A stretch of 64,000 nt of DNA from Empedobacter stercoris (lineage in GTDB: Bacteria > Bacteroidota > Bacteroidia > Flavobacteriales > Weeksellaceae): positions 62,001 through 126,000 of the forward strand of contig NZ_JACXZC010000004.1 of assembly GCF_020281205.1 (NCBI RefSeq), in the 5' to 3' direction. The first letter of the stretch is position 1. Each line of letters starts with the position of its first letter. The translations under genes were made by a program, and so were the position numbers. The notes beneath the pieces are model-generated. The model had not been told where the DNA came from. It worked only from the letters and a program-made list of their open reading frames with translations, and ran no database searches. Below, piece by piece: positions 9,001 to 17,460 of the stretch.

Positions 9001-9744
9001 TTAAGTATGTAAACCACCGTCTACACTTAAAACTTGTCCTGTTACATAACTTGATAAATCTGAAGCTAAAAATAAACATGCATTAGCCACATCTTCTGGT
9101 TGTCCACCTCGTTTTAATGGAATACCATTACGCCATTCTTCAACTACTTTTTGGTCTAAAACTTCAGTCATTTCTGTTTCGATAAAACCTGGTGCAATTG
9201 CATTGCAACGAATGTTGCGAGAACCTAATTCTAAAGCAACTGATTTAGAAAAACCAATTAATCCTGCTTTAGAAGCTGCATAATTTGCTTGACCAGCATT
9301 TCCTTTGATTCCAACAATAGAAGACATATTTACGATAGATCCTGAACGTTGTTTCATCATTGGTTTGATAACTGCTTTAGTTAAGTTGAAAGCAGAATTA
9401 AGATTCGTTTGAATCACTTTCTCAAAATCTTCTACAGACATTCTCATCAATAAATTATCCTTTGTAATTCCAGCATTATTGATTACGATATCAATTTGAC
9501 CAAACTCTGCAATTACATCTTCAACTAATTTTTGAGCCGCTTCGTAATCAGAAGCATCAGACTGATAACCTTTAACTTTACCAAATTGTCCCAATTCTTC
9601 TTCCAAAGCTTTAGCTTTTTCTACAGAAGAAGCATAAGTAAAGGCAACGTTTGCGCCATTTTTCACAAAAACTTCAGCAATACTTTTTCCAATACCGCGA
9701 GTTGCGCCTGTAACGATTGCTGTTTTACCTTGCAATAAATTCAT
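9001..9744 (-). CDS. fabG: 3-oxoacyl-ACP reductase FabG
   Basis: A 247-residue short-chain dehydrogenase that reduces 3-oxoacyl-ACP with NADPH in fatty-acid synthesis. The cofactor motif TGATRGIG, the NNAG motif, the catalytic Ser in the SSIVG block, the YAASKAG catalytic Tyr/Lys block and the final VDGGLHT are complete and in normal order, which fits FabG better than other SDRs. The ATG at 9744 was chosen because the in-frame TTG upstream at 9771 lies inside the promoter -7 box. It stands upstream of menD on the same strand but each has its own likely promoter. Confidence 0.94.
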   Translation of the reverse strand: MNLLQGKTAIVTGATRGIGKSIAEVFVKNGANVAFTYASSVEKAKALEEELGQFGKVKGYQSDASDYEAAQKLVEDVIAEFGQIDIVINNAGITKDNLLMRMSVEDFEKVIQTNLNSAFNLTKAVIKPMMKQRSGSIVNMSSIVGIKGNAGQANYAASKAGLIGFSKSVALELGSRNIRCNAIAPGFIETEMTEVLDQKVVEEWRNGIPLKRGGQPEDVANACLFLASDLSSYVTGQVLSVDGGLHT

Positions 9745-9768
9745 GTTTATAGGTATTATATATTGTTC

Positions 9769-9776
9769 CAAAAGTA
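9769..9776 (-). promoter_or_regulatory. Promoter -7 box of fabG
   Basis: The minus strand reads TACTTTTG, a perfect TAnnTTTG box, 25 bases before the ATG at 9744. It rules out the upstream TTG as start codon. A clear -33 TTG was not found. Confidence 0.6.
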
Positions 9777-9889
9777 CGATTTTTTGCGAGAGTTAAAAAT
9801 GTTAAAATTTACTTTATTGATTTTCTTTAACATTTAATGGTATTATAATTGAAAATATCAATCATATAAAACCCAAAAAAATATAAAAC

Positions 9890-10273
9890 ATGAAGAATCT
9901 ATTGAAATTATTAGCGGTAACATTTTTCGCTTTATTCATTTTTGCAGCTTGTAGTGATGACGATGATCCAGCAAATAATGATTTTTTTGCAGGAACTTAT
10001 AAAGGAAGTATTAGTTATACTGACGGAGATAATCGACTAAGTTCTGATAATGGTAGTGTATTTGTAACGAAAATTGCAAGTGGTACAAAATACAATTTTG
10101 CTTTTTCGGATAAAATTCCTGATTTAAATGGAGTTGAATTTGAGAAAAAAGGTGATAATACTTTAGTGAGTATTAGTGCTGATGAGACTTCGTACATTAG
10201 AATTGATAGTGATAAACTAACGATTTTTTATACAAGAGATGGAAAAGTTTGGACTGCTAATGCAACAAGATAA
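9890..10273 (+). CDS. Small acidic-start lipoprotein of unknown function
   Basis: A 127-residue predicted lipoprotein. The signal peptide is followed by the lipobox FAAC, with Cys at residue 21 and then SDDDD. This acidic run after the Cys resembles the lipoprotein export signal that sends Bacteroidota lipoproteins to the outside of the outer membrane, so a surface location is likely (inference). The mature part is beta-rich with repeated GTYKG..., GSVFVTKI and YIRID segments and no enzyme motif. A similar lipoprotein follows after a terminator, perhaps a distant duplicate. Confidence 0.75.
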   Translation: MKNLLKLLAVTFFALFIFAACSDDDDPANNDFFAGTYKGSISYTDGDNRLSSDNGSVFVTKIASGTKYNFAFSDKIPDLNGVEFEKKGDNTLVSISADETSYIRIDSDKLTIFYTRDGKVWTANATR

Positions 10274-10294
10274 CTACCGAATTAATGTAGAAGG

Positions 10295-10324
10295 AAAGAC
10301 GTTTAAAACAGAACGTCTTTTTTT
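10295..10324 (+). terminator. Terminator after the first lipoprotein gene
   Basis: AAAGACGTT at 10295-10303 and AACGTCTTT at 10312-10320 form a 9-bp stem with an 8-base loop, followed by a T run. Confidence 0.85.
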
Positions 10325-10372
10325 GTGCAATATTTTTTGCTGAAAAGAGTTAAATGTATAAAGAAGAGTTGA

Positions 10373-10750
10373 ATGAGAACGAGTATATTTTTGATGACCA
10401 TTTTGACGACTTTATTTTCGTGTTCAAATGAAGATGATAGCCAAAATACAGTTTACAAAGAAAAATATGAAAGACGATTTATTATTTTTCGAGATTCTTT
10501 GGGAATAGAAGAAAAGGACAGCGGTACTGTAAGAGTGTCAAAAAATAATACGTTATACAGTTTTAATTTTGAAACAGCAAATAACAAACATGTTGATCCT
10601 ATTGAGGATATTGAGATGGAAATGACAGGTTCTAATTCACTTCGAAATGTAAACTGGTCACCAACGAAATTCATTGTAATGACAAAAGATAGTATCAATA
10701 TATCTTATCAAATTGGTGATTCGTATTGGTTGGTTAATGGAATAAAGTAA
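10373..10750 (+). CDS. Small lipoprotein, possible paralogue of its neighbour
   Basis: A 125-residue predicted lipoprotein with a short signal peptide, lipobox LFSC and an acidic SNEDD run after the Cys, again suggesting surface export. The mature domain has the same overall plan as the preceding lipoprotein: an early TVRVSKNNTLYSFNF strand pair and an ending SYQIGDSYWLVNG that parallels FYTRDGKVWTANA there. No function is recognised. It is separated from its neighbour by a terminator and from convergent metK by another. Confidence 0.7.
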   Translation: MRTSIFLMTILTTLFSCSNEDDSQNTVYKEKYERRFIIFRDSLGIEEKDSGTVRVSKNNTLYSFNFETANNKHVDPIEDIEMEMTGSNSLRNVNWSPTKFIVMTKDSINISYQIGDSYWLVNGIK

Positions 10751-10761
10751 TAATAATCATA

Positions 10762-10791
10762 AAAAAAATCCACTCATTGAGTGGATTTTTT
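10762..10791. terminator. Bidirectional terminator between lipoprotein gene and metK
   Basis: AAAAATCCACTCA and TGAGTGGATTTTT form a 13-bp stem around a one-base centre (tight loop after fraying), with A and T tracts on both sides. Confidence 0.85.
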
Positions 10792-10811
10792 ATGGGTATA
10801 AAAATTTCAGC

Positions 10812-12071
10812 TTATAAGCCAAAAGCTTCTTTTATTTGATCTACAAAGTCTAATTTTTCCCAAGTAAATAATTCAACTTCAACTTCAACAACATCTTGTC
10901 CGTTAGCTGATTCAAAACGTTTTGTAACTGTTTTAGGTTCACGACCTAAATGTCCATAAGAAGCAGTTTCTTTGTAAATAGGGTTTCTTAATTTCAATCT
11001 TTGTTCGATAGCGAAAGGCTTCATGTCAAAGATTTCAGAAACTTTTTTAGAAATTTCTCCTTCTGTTAAATTAACTTTTTCAGTTCCGAAAGTATTAACC
11101 AATAATGAAACTGGAGCAGCAACACCAATAGCATAAGAAACTTGAACTAATACTTCGTCTGCAACACCAGCAGCAACTAAGTTTTTAGCAATGTGACGAG
11201 CCGCATAAGCTGCAGAACGGTCTACTTTTGATGGGTCTTTTCCAGAAAATGCACCACCTCCGTGTGCACCTTTACCACCGTAAGTATCAACAATGATTTT
11301 ACGACCAGTTAAACCTGTATCTCCGTGAGGTCCTCCAATAACGAATTTCCCTGTAGGATTGATGTGATAAGTGATATTATCTGTAAATAAATCGCGTAAA
11401 TGAACTGGTAATTGTGCTTTAACTCGAGGAATTAAAATACTAACTAAATCATTTGTAATTTTATCTCTCATCGCTTCTTCGTTAGCGAAGTCATCGTGTT
11501 GAGTAGAAATAACAATTGTATCAATACGAACTGGTTTATTGTCGTTATCATACTCAATTGTTACTTGAGATTTAGCATCTGGGCGTAAATATGGTAATAA
11601 ATCCTTTTCGTATTTACGAATATGAGCCAATTCTTTTAATAATCTGTGCGATAAATCCAATGCCAAAGGCATATAGTTTTCTGTTTCGCTTGTTGCGTAA
11701 CCAAACATCATTCCTTGGTCACCTGCACCTTGTTCTTCATCAGAATTTCTGTCAACACCTTGATTAATATCTGGAGATTGTTCGTGAATTGCAGAAAAAA
11801 TTCCACAAGAGTTTGCATCAAACATATACTCACTTTTAGTGTAACCAATTTCAGAGATAGTTTCTCTTGCTACACGTTGTAAATCAATATAAGAATTTGA
11901 TTTTACTTCTCCTGCTAATACAACTTGTCCAGTTGTTACTAAGGTTTCACAAGCTACTTTACTTTTAGCATCAAATGCTAAAAAATGATCAAGAATTGAA
12001 TCAGAAATTTGATCGGCAATTTTATCAGGATGCCCCTCAGAAACTGATTCTGATGTAAATAAATATGACAT
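10812..12071 (-). CDS. metK: S-adenosylmethionine synthase MetK
   Basis: This 419-residue enzyme makes S-adenosylmethionine from methionine and ATP. The N-terminal [13 protein letters not shown], the central [10 protein letters not shown] and the loop [15 protein letters not shown] are the standard MetK signatures, and the length is normal. Expression is probably feedback-controlled by the SAM-II riboswitch in its leader (12112-12170). It is transcribed alone and ends at a shared bidirectional terminator. Confidence 0.97.
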   Translation of the reverse strand: MSYLFTSESVSEGHPDKIADQISDSILDHFLAFDAKSKVACETLVTTGQVVLAGEVKSNSYIDLQRVARETISEIGYTKSEYMFDANSCGIFSAIHEQSPDINQGVDRNSDEEQGAGDQGMMFGYATSETENYMPLALDLSHRLLKELAHIRKYEKDLLPYLRPDAKSQVTIEYDNDNKPVRIDTIVISTQHDDFANEEAMRDKITNDLVSILIPRVKAQLPVHLRDLFTDNITYHINPTGKFVIGGPHGDTGLTGRKIIVDTYGGKGAHGGGAFSGKDPSKVDRSAAYAARHIAKNLVAAGVADEVLVQVSYAIGVAAPVSLLVNTFGTEKVNLTEGEISKKVSEIFDMKPFAIEQRLKLRNPIYKETASYGHLGREPKTVTKRFESANGQDVVEVEVELFTWEKLDFVDQIKEAFGL

Positions 12072-12111
12072 TTCTATATTTTTTTAAGATATATGAGGGG
12101 AGGAAAAAACT

Positions 12112-12170
12112 GAAGTCCTGTTTTAGCAATTATTTTATGAGGTTGCAATCAGTCAAATCTTTCCTCTCGA
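12112..12170 (-). promoter_or_regulatory. SAM-II riboswitch in the metK leader
   Basis: On the minus strand the order is GAGG (P1, 5' arm), AGATTTGACTGATTGCAA, CCTC (P1, 3' arm), an A/T-rich linker, then TGCTAAAACAGG. This is the SAM-II layout: a GAUUUAAC-like loop, UUGCAA, and a downstream GCUAAAA that forms the pseudoknot. SAM-II is known from Alphaproteobacteria and Bacteroidota. The region ends about 40 bases before the metK ATG. The P1 5' arm (TTTCCTC on the plus strand, 12160-12166) can also pair with sequence nearer the gene (GAGGAAA on the plus strand, 12100-12106), a possible alternative fold. A small ctcga/tcgag hairpin lies just upstream. Confidence 0.85.
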
Positions 12171-12398
12171 TTTTTTCGAGTTCAAATATACAATGAATAA
12201 AATGAATTAGAAAAGAAAAAGATGAATTGTTATTCTATTAATTTAGTAGACTATTATGAGGATTGAATTGAATTTCAGAATACAAATAATGAAAACGAAT
12301 AATTTTAGAATATATTTTCTAAGGATGATAACTTTTTGTTGTTTTTTTAGATTATTTTTCAATTAATATTGTTACTTTAGAAAAAAAATAATTGTACA

Positions 12399-12860
12399 AT
12401 GAAATTTGACACTCTCGATCAACAACTACTGATGTATTTGCAGGAAAATAGTAAAATTACTTACAAAGAATTATCTGATAAGTTGAACTTGTCATCAACT
12501 GCTATTCATGAAAGAATAAAAAAATTAGAGAAATCAGGAATTATTTCTAAATACGTAGCTTTAGTTAATAGAAGGTTGATAAGTAAAGAGTTACTTGTTT
12601 TTAGTCACATCAAATTACAGCAACATTCGGCAGATAATATTCGAATTTTTGAAACTGAAATTCAAAATTTGAAAGAAGTTCAAGCTTGTTTTCATGTTAG
12701 TGGGGATTATGATTACATTGTAAAAATGTCTTTCGAGAATATGGACGAATACAGAGATTTTATGGTGAATAAACTAACAACGATCAAAGTTATTGGAAGT
12801 TCTCATAGTACGTTTGTTATTAGTGATGTAAAAGATGTCACAGCTTATCAATTGGTCTAA
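12399..12860 (+). CDS. Lrp/AsnC-family transcription regulator
   Basis: A 153-residue regulator with an N-terminal winged HTH (residues ~4-55: DQQLLMYLQENSKITYKEL..LNLS..AIHERIKKLEKSGII) and a C-terminal RAM ligand domain with the typical VSGDYDYIVKM turn. Such proteins sense amino acids and form octamers; the effector cannot be inferred. It is single, preceded by a weak TACTTTAG box near 12370 and closed by a terminator. Its divergent neighbour across 330 bases is riboswitch-controlled metK, so it need not regulate that gene. Confidence 0.92.
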   Translation: MKFDTLDQQLLMYLQENSKITYKELSDKLNLSSTAIHERIKKLEKSGIISKYVALVNRRLISKELLVFSHIKLQQHSADNIRIFETEIQNLKEVQACFHVSGDYDYIVKMSFENMDEYRDFMVNKLTTIKVIGSSHSTFVISDVKDVTAYQLV

Positions 12861-12882
12861 TCAGTTATAAATTTAAAATGAA

Positions 12883-12912
12883 AAAAGAGGAATTTTGGTT
12901 CCTCTTTTATTA
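12883..12912. terminator. Terminator between the Lrp gene and the FAD monooxygenase
   Basis: AAAAGAGGAA at 12883-12892 and TTCCTCTTT at 12899-12907 form a 9-10 bp stem with a 6-base loop. T-rich sequence follows and A-rich sequence precedes it, so it can serve both convergent genes. Confidence 0.8.
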
Positions 12913-12936
12913 TTTTAGAATATAATTGTTTTTAAG

Positions 12937-14382
12937 TTATTGCTCTAAATTAGAAGACCATTTCGACCCAAAGGTTACATTTCCTTCTTTGAGAACAATA
13001 TCCGAATGCAGAAATTTTGCAGCTTCTGCCGATTTTTTGACTTTCACACTACTACGCTCAATCATTTCTTTTTCGTAAGGTTGTAAAATATCGTTACGCA
13101 AATCATGATTTTTTCCTTGATTTTGACAAACGGATTTAATCTTTTTTGCTAATAACAACGCATCCAACAATGCCTGATTAGCACCTTGTCCTTTAAAAGG
13201 ACTCATGGGATGCGCAGCATCGCCAAGTAAAGTGACTGGCCCCGTATTTTTTAATAAATCTTGTTCTAATAGATTTCTGTCATACACAGGATATCCTGTG
13301 ATTTTTTCGGTTTCAGTTGCAGCAATAATTTGGGGAATAGGAGAATGCCATTGTGTTCTTTTTACGACTTCAGCTTTTAATTCTTTAGCTCCTTTTTTAC
13401 TTAATTCCATTGCTTCTTCCTCTGAAATAGGAAAACTAAATTGCCACATTACTGCATTTTCATCATAAGGCATCATATACATACGTTCTGTTCCGTTAGC
13501 CGTCTGAAATACAGTTGAGCCATCTAATAAGGGATTATTTAAATTTTCTAAAGAAGATAATTGACATATTCCTAAAATAACAATACAGCCCAAATAACGT
13601 AAAGGATTTATTTCTTCTTTGATCAATGTTCGACGAACCGAACTTCGGATTCCATCTGCACCAACTAATAAATCGGCATTAAAATGTTGTTGAATACCAT
13701 CAACATCAAAGGTTAATTCAATCTTGTCATTTAGTTTATAATCAATTAATTGATGGTTCCATAAAACGTGACTATTTCCTCCTAATTGATTTAAGAAAGC
13801 TAAACGCAAAGATTGTCTGGCGATGTGAATATTAGTAGGTTTATTCTTGTTTCTTGCTTCTACAGATTCTTTATGAATTAGTTTTCTTAATCCCCATTCA
13901 CCAATCACATTACCATCAATTGTATGCGCCAAGTGTAAAGTAGAAATCAAGCCTTTATCTAAAGTAGGAATACCAAACTTTTTCATCTCTTTACTCGCTT
14001 GTTGTAATGTTAAACCATATCCTTGCGAACGATCATTAAACGTGCGATCTCTTTCAAAAAGAGTAAAAGGAATTTGTCGATGCAAACAGGCTAAAGCCAA
14101 CGCAATACCACCAATTCCAGCACCTATTATCGCAACATGTGGATACTTGTTTTCATCCGCTACAGGACGTTCATTGTGAATGGTCAATCCAGTACCTGAA
14201 CATGAAGTACAAATTTGCATAGATTTTTTGGGCTTTACCGGAGCAGAGCGAGTATTCTTATCTTTATTATATTGAGCGAGAGCAAATTCATAGCGTAAAA
14301 GTTTTTTTTTCGAAACGCCTTGACTTTTTGTTCCATGACCGTTACAAGCTTTACAACTTATCCAATTGACTATATTACTCAA
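12937..14382 (-). CDS. FAD-dependent monooxygenase with N-terminal DnaJ-type zinc motif
   Basis: The 481-residue protein has two parts. Residues 10-65 carry CKACNGHG and CTSCSGTG, i.e. two CxxCxGxG repeats as in the DnaJ zinc finger. From residue ~80 comes a class A flavoprotein monooxygenase: HVAIIGAGIGG (FAD GxGxxG), the mid-sequence LVGADGIRSSVR, and GDAAHPMSPFKGQGANQAL (GD motif binding the FAD ribityl chain). Relatives hydroxylate aromatic or polyketide-like substrates and include TetX, but no TetX-specific feature could be confirmed. The zinc-finger fusion is unusual. It is divergent from a TetR gene 322 bases away. Substrate unknown. Confidence 0.8.
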   Translation of the reverse strand: MSNIVNWISCKACNGHGTKSQGVSKKKLLRYEFALAQYNKDKNTRSAPVKPKKSMQICTSCSGTGLTIHNERPVADENKYPHVAIIGAGIGGIALALACLHRQIPFTLFERDRTFNDRSQGYGLTLQQASKEMKKFGIPTLDKGLISTLHLAHTIDGNVIGEWGLRKLIHKESVEARNKNKPTNIHIARQSLRLAFLNQLGGNSHVLWNHQLIDYKLNDKIELTFDVDGIQQHFNADLLVGADGIRSSVRRTLIKEEINPLRYLGCIVILGICQLSSLENLNNPLLDGSTVFQTANGTERMYMMPYDENAVMWQFSFPISEEEAMELSKKGAKELKAEVVKRTQWHSPIPQIIAATETEKITGYPVYDRNLLEQDLLKNTGPVTLLGDAAHPMSPFKGQGANQALLDALLLAKKIKSVCQNQGKNHDLRNDILQPYEKEMIERSSVKVKKSAEAAKFLHSDIVLKEGNVTFGSKWSSNLEQ

Positions 14383-14630
14383 ATTTATATTTTTTTAAAG
14401 ACAAAATTATTTTGCAAAAATAAGATTAATAAAGAAATTTCACGATTTCTTTTGGCTGAAAAGTGCGTTTATAAAATTAAAAAAAATGAGTGAAGTAGTG
14501 TTGAATTTATGACAATCAATACCAGGATTTACAGTTATTTTTTTTGACTTTATTTATTGAAAATAGTAGTTAAAAGGAAAAAAAAATAATCAAATACAAG
14601 ATAGATTTAAAAGTTTTAAGTCAAAAATAA

Positions 14631-14661
14631 TTGTACGATAAATTATTAGTTGTTACTTTTG
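14631..14661 (+). promoter_or_regulatory. Promoter of the TetR/efflux operon
   Basis: TTG at 14631-14633, a 20-base spacer and TACTTTTG at 14654-14661 match the flavobacterial consensus. The leader to the ATG at 14705 would be about 37 bases and is where autoregulation by the TetR protein would be expected. Confidence 0.6.
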
Positions 14662-14704
14662 CGAGTGAATACTAACTAACCACCAATAGAAACGATTAAT
14701 TCAG

Positions 14705-15301
14705 ATGGAAAATTTTACAGATCGACAGATCGAAATCATGGAAGCAGCAACAGCTCGTATTGATAAATATGGGATTCAAAACCTAACCATCAAAACTTTG
14801 GCAGCTGATATTGGTTTGTCGGAGCCTGCTTTGTATCGTCATTTCAAAAGTAAGAATGAAATTTTACTTTGTCTACTTCATTATTTCATCACGAAAATGA
14901 AGAAGCGTATCAGTACCATTATCATGAATCATAATGCAACAGCAGAAGAAGAACTTAGAATTATTTTTAATTCTCAATTGCAAACATTTACAGAAAAACC
15001 AGCAATTGTAAGTGTCATTTTCGCAGAAAGTATTTTTCATTTTGACGGAAGTTTAAGCAATAAAGTTTCTGAAATAATAGAATTAATGCAACAATTTGTG
15101 CAGTCTAATATTGAAAGAGGGCAAAGAGAAGGTCAGTATAATAAACGAATTAATGCTTCTACTCTTACAACTATTATTCTTGGGTCAATACGAATGACTG
15201 TACTGAAATGGAAAATTTCGGGGCATTCAACAGATTTGGTAAATGATGGAAAAATAGTTTTAGAAACTCTATTAGAAATGATTGAAAATAAGAAACAATA
15301 A
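14705..15301 (+). CDS. TetR-family regulator of the efflux operon
   Basis: A 198-residue repressor-like protein. The N-terminal HTH runs from about residue 5 to 50 (TDRQIEIMEAATARIDKYGIQ.. then LAADIGLSEPALYRHFKSK), and the C-terminal two-thirds is helical, the usual ligand and dimer domain. It is the first gene of a co-directional run of six genes (lipoprotein, cupin, TolC, adaptor, RND pump) with small gaps, so it probably autoregulates and controls that pump. The inducer is unknown. Confidence 0.88.
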   Translation: MENFTDRQIEIMEAATARIDKYGIQNLTIKTLAADIGLSEPALYRHFKSKNEILLCLLHYFITKMKKRISTIIMNHNATAEEELRIIFNSQLQTFTEKPAIVSVIFAESIFHFDGSLSNKVSEIIELMQQFVQSNIERGQREGQYNKRINASTLTTIILGSIRMTVLKWKISGHSTDLVNDGKIVLETLLEMIENKKQ

Positions 15302-15313
15302 ATATTTTAGGAC

Positions 15314-15769
15314 ATGAAAAAAACAATTGTAGTAGCAATGAGTGTCATGCTCTTTTGGAGTTGTAACACTACATCAGAAAAAAATGCAATGCAATCAGAA
15401 GTTCAAGATGAGACAGCTCATCAGCACAACGAAAATTCTGATATTATCGAGCTAAACAATGGCGAAAAATGGAAAGTGAATGAAGAAATGAAACCTTTTG
15501 TATCGAAGGGTGAAGAATTAGTCAATACTTATATCCAAAAGAATGGTACAGATTATAAGTTACTTGCAGAAGAAATTAAATCTGAAAACAGTAAACTCAT
15601 AAAAAGTTGTACAATGAAAGGAAAGAGTCACGATGAATTGCACAAATGGTTACTTCCACACTTGGAAATAGTTAAAACATTAGAAGCAGAAACCGATTCA
15701 GCAAAAGCAACGCATGCGGTTACAAATTTGCAACAATCATATCAAGATTATCATAAAAATTTCAAATGA
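15314..15769 (+). CDS. Small lipoprotein in the efflux operon
   Basis: A 151-residue lipoprotein with signal peptide and lipobox FWSC (Cys17). The mature part is helical and charged with a His-containing linker (TAHQHNENSD) and one later Cys in KSCTMKGKSHDELHKWL. It resembles no family I can name; the Cys/His pattern could bind metal, but this is speculation. It starts 12 bases after the TetR gene and overlaps the next gene by ATGA, so translation is coupled. Confidence 0.7.
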   Translation: MKKTIVVAMSVMLFWSCNTTSEKNAMQSEVQDETAHQHNENSDIIELNNGEKWKVNEEMKPFVSKGEELVNTYIQKNGTDYKLLAEEIKSENSKLIKSCTMKGKSHDELHKWLLPHLEIVKTLEAETDSAKATHAVTNLQQSYQDYHKNFK

Positions 15770-16053
15770 ATTTAGAAGAATTACATCAACAGGAAAAAGA
15801 AGTTTCAGCAACTTTATTATTTAAAGGAGAAATGGGAACTTCGACGGCTATTCGATTAGAAGAAAAAGCTATTTTAAAAGAACATATTACAAAAACAGCA
15901 GCACTTCTTGTATGCGTTAGTGGGATAACAACTTACGAAGATGAAAAAGGGCAACAAATTACTTTAAAACAAGGCGATTATATTTCTATAGAACCTCATG
16001 TGAAACATTGGTTAAATGCAACTTGTAAATCACATTTAATTCTTTTAAAATAA
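15766..16053 (+). CDS. Small cupin-domain protein
   Basis: A 95-residue protein spanning a minimal beta-barrel: LEEKAILKEHITKTAALLVCVSG, GDYISIEPHVKHWLNA and a final strand. The EPHVKHW segment and KEHI give candidate metal ligands, as in small cupins. It overlaps the preceding lipoprotein gene by 4 bases (ATGA), so the two are translationally coupled. Its place between a TetR gene and an RND pump suggests a role in sensing or stress response, but no substrate is visible. Confidence 0.7.
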   Translation: MNLEELHQQEKEVSATLLFKGEMGTSTAIRLEEKAILKEHITKTAALLVCVSGITTYEDEKGQQITLKQGDYISIEPHVKHWLNATCKSHLILLK

Positions 16054-16069
16054 AAAAAATTACTCCAAA

Positions 16070-17395
16070 ATGTTAGTGAACGCTCGCAAACTATTGATCA
16101 TTCCGCTCTTTTTTATCGGATGGCATACAGTTCAGGCACAAGAAGTTTGGACATTAAAGCAATGCATTGATTCGGCAATTTTGCATAATAAAACGTTGAA
16201 AGTCAATCAAAACAACATCAATATCAGTACGTACAAGGAAAAAGAAGCAAAAGCTAATTTGCTTCCGAAAATTGCAGCAAATGTTGATTATAATTATTTT
16301 ATAGAATTGCCTACACAATTGATGCCAATGAATGTCTTTAATCCGCAAGTGCCCGAAGGACAATTCAGAAATATACAATTTGGCGTACCGCATAATATCA
16401 ATGCAAATGTCCGATTGACAATGCCTTTGTATAATCCACAGGTTTATGGAGCAATTGAGAATGCTAAAATCGCCAATGAACTTAGTCAGCTTCAATTTCA
16501 AAAATCGGAAGAACAAGTTTTATACGACATTACGACCTTGTATTACAATGCTCAAATTCTTAAAAATCAACTTTATTTTTTGGATAGTAATTGGATAAAT
16601 ACACAAAAGCTATTAAAGAATATGCAACTTTTGAAAGAACAACTTTTGGCAAAAGGAACAGATGTTAGTAAAATACAATTGCAAGCTGATCAACTTAGTA
16701 CACAAAAGGAAAATGTATCGAATAAATACAGTTCAATATTAAATATGTTGAAATTGAATATCGGAATTCCTATGGAACAAGATGTGGACGTAATTGCTGA
16801 ATTGGAAGAACAACAGCTGAACCATTATACAAGAGAAAATACAGTTGATTTTGAAATTGTCAAAACTCAGAATAGGTTATTAAACAATGAATTAACTGTT
16901 TTAAATCGATCAAAAACTCTTCCGACAATTAATTTGGTTGCTTCGTATGGAACAACAGGTTTTGGTTATGATAAAGCACCGGATAATTTTCTTAAATTTT
17001 ATCCCATTGGCTTTGTAGGTTTACAACTCAATTATCCAATTTTCAACGGAACGGTTACTCTTCAAAAGATCAATCAGAAAAAATTAGAAATTAGTAATAA
17101 CGAACTGCAAGCGCAATTGATTGATGATAAAAATAGAGTAGAGATAGAGAATAGTAAACGACAAAAAACGATGGCACAACAAACAATCATTAACACTAAA
17201 AATCAAATAAATTTAGCCCAGTCAATTTACGAACAATCAATTCTACAACAGAAACAAGGTGTTGCAACATTAACGGATATTTTGTTGGCAGACAATGCAC
17301 TTAGAGAAGCGCAGCAAAATTATTTATTGGCTATAATGGATTATTTAAAAGCTGATTTAGAAATAAAAAAACTGAAAGGAATCATTAAAAACTAA
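16070..17395 (+). CDS. TolC-family outer-membrane efflux protein
   Basis: A 441-residue outer-membrane channel subunit with a signal peptide ending near VQAQ and a mature start EVWTLKQCIDSAILHN typical of Bacteroidota TolC proteins. Two long coiled-coil repeats follow, with the conserved PTINLVASYG and LNYPIFNG strands and a C-terminal DNALREAQQNYLLAIMDYL helix. It should form the trimeric exit duct for the RND pump encoded downstream. An imperfect hairpin at about 17405-17437 separates it from the adaptor gene and may reduce, rather than end, transcription. Confidence 0.92.
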   Translation: MLVNARKLLIIPLFFIGWHTVQAQEVWTLKQCIDSAILHNKTLKVNQNNINISTYKEKEAKANLLPKIAANVDYNYFIELPTQLMPMNVFNPQVPEGQFRNIQFGVPHNINANVRLTMPLYNPQVYGAIENAKIANELSQLQFQKSEEQVLYDITTLYYNAQILKNQLYFLDSNWINTQKLLKNMQLLKEQLLAKGTDVSKIQLQADQLSTQKENVSNKYSSILNMLKLNIGIPMEQDVDVIAELEEQQLNHYTRENTVDFEIVKTQNRLLNNELTVLNRSKTLPTINLVASYGTTGFGYDKAPDNFLKFYPIGFVGLQLNYPIFNGTVTLQKINQKKLEISNNELQAQLIDDKNRVEIENSKRQKTMAQQTIINTKNQINLAQSIYEQSILQQKQGVATLTDILLADNALREAQQNYLLAIMDYLKADLEIKKLKGIIKN

Positions 17396-17460
17396 ACGTA
17401 GTAAACTAAATGCGCTACTCAATTTTTAGCGCTTAGTTATACATCGTTAATTTAGGTAAT

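Noticed and set aside
12937-14382. Monooxygenase as a TetX tetracycline-inactivating enzyme
   Set aside because: It is longer, has a zinc-motif extension, and no TetX-specific residues could be verified by eye; only the general fold is supported.
16154-16516. Minus-strand 120-codon frame inside the TolC gene
   Set aside because: It is a shadow of the well-supported plus-strand gene, with a Cys/Ile-rich composition unlike a real protein.
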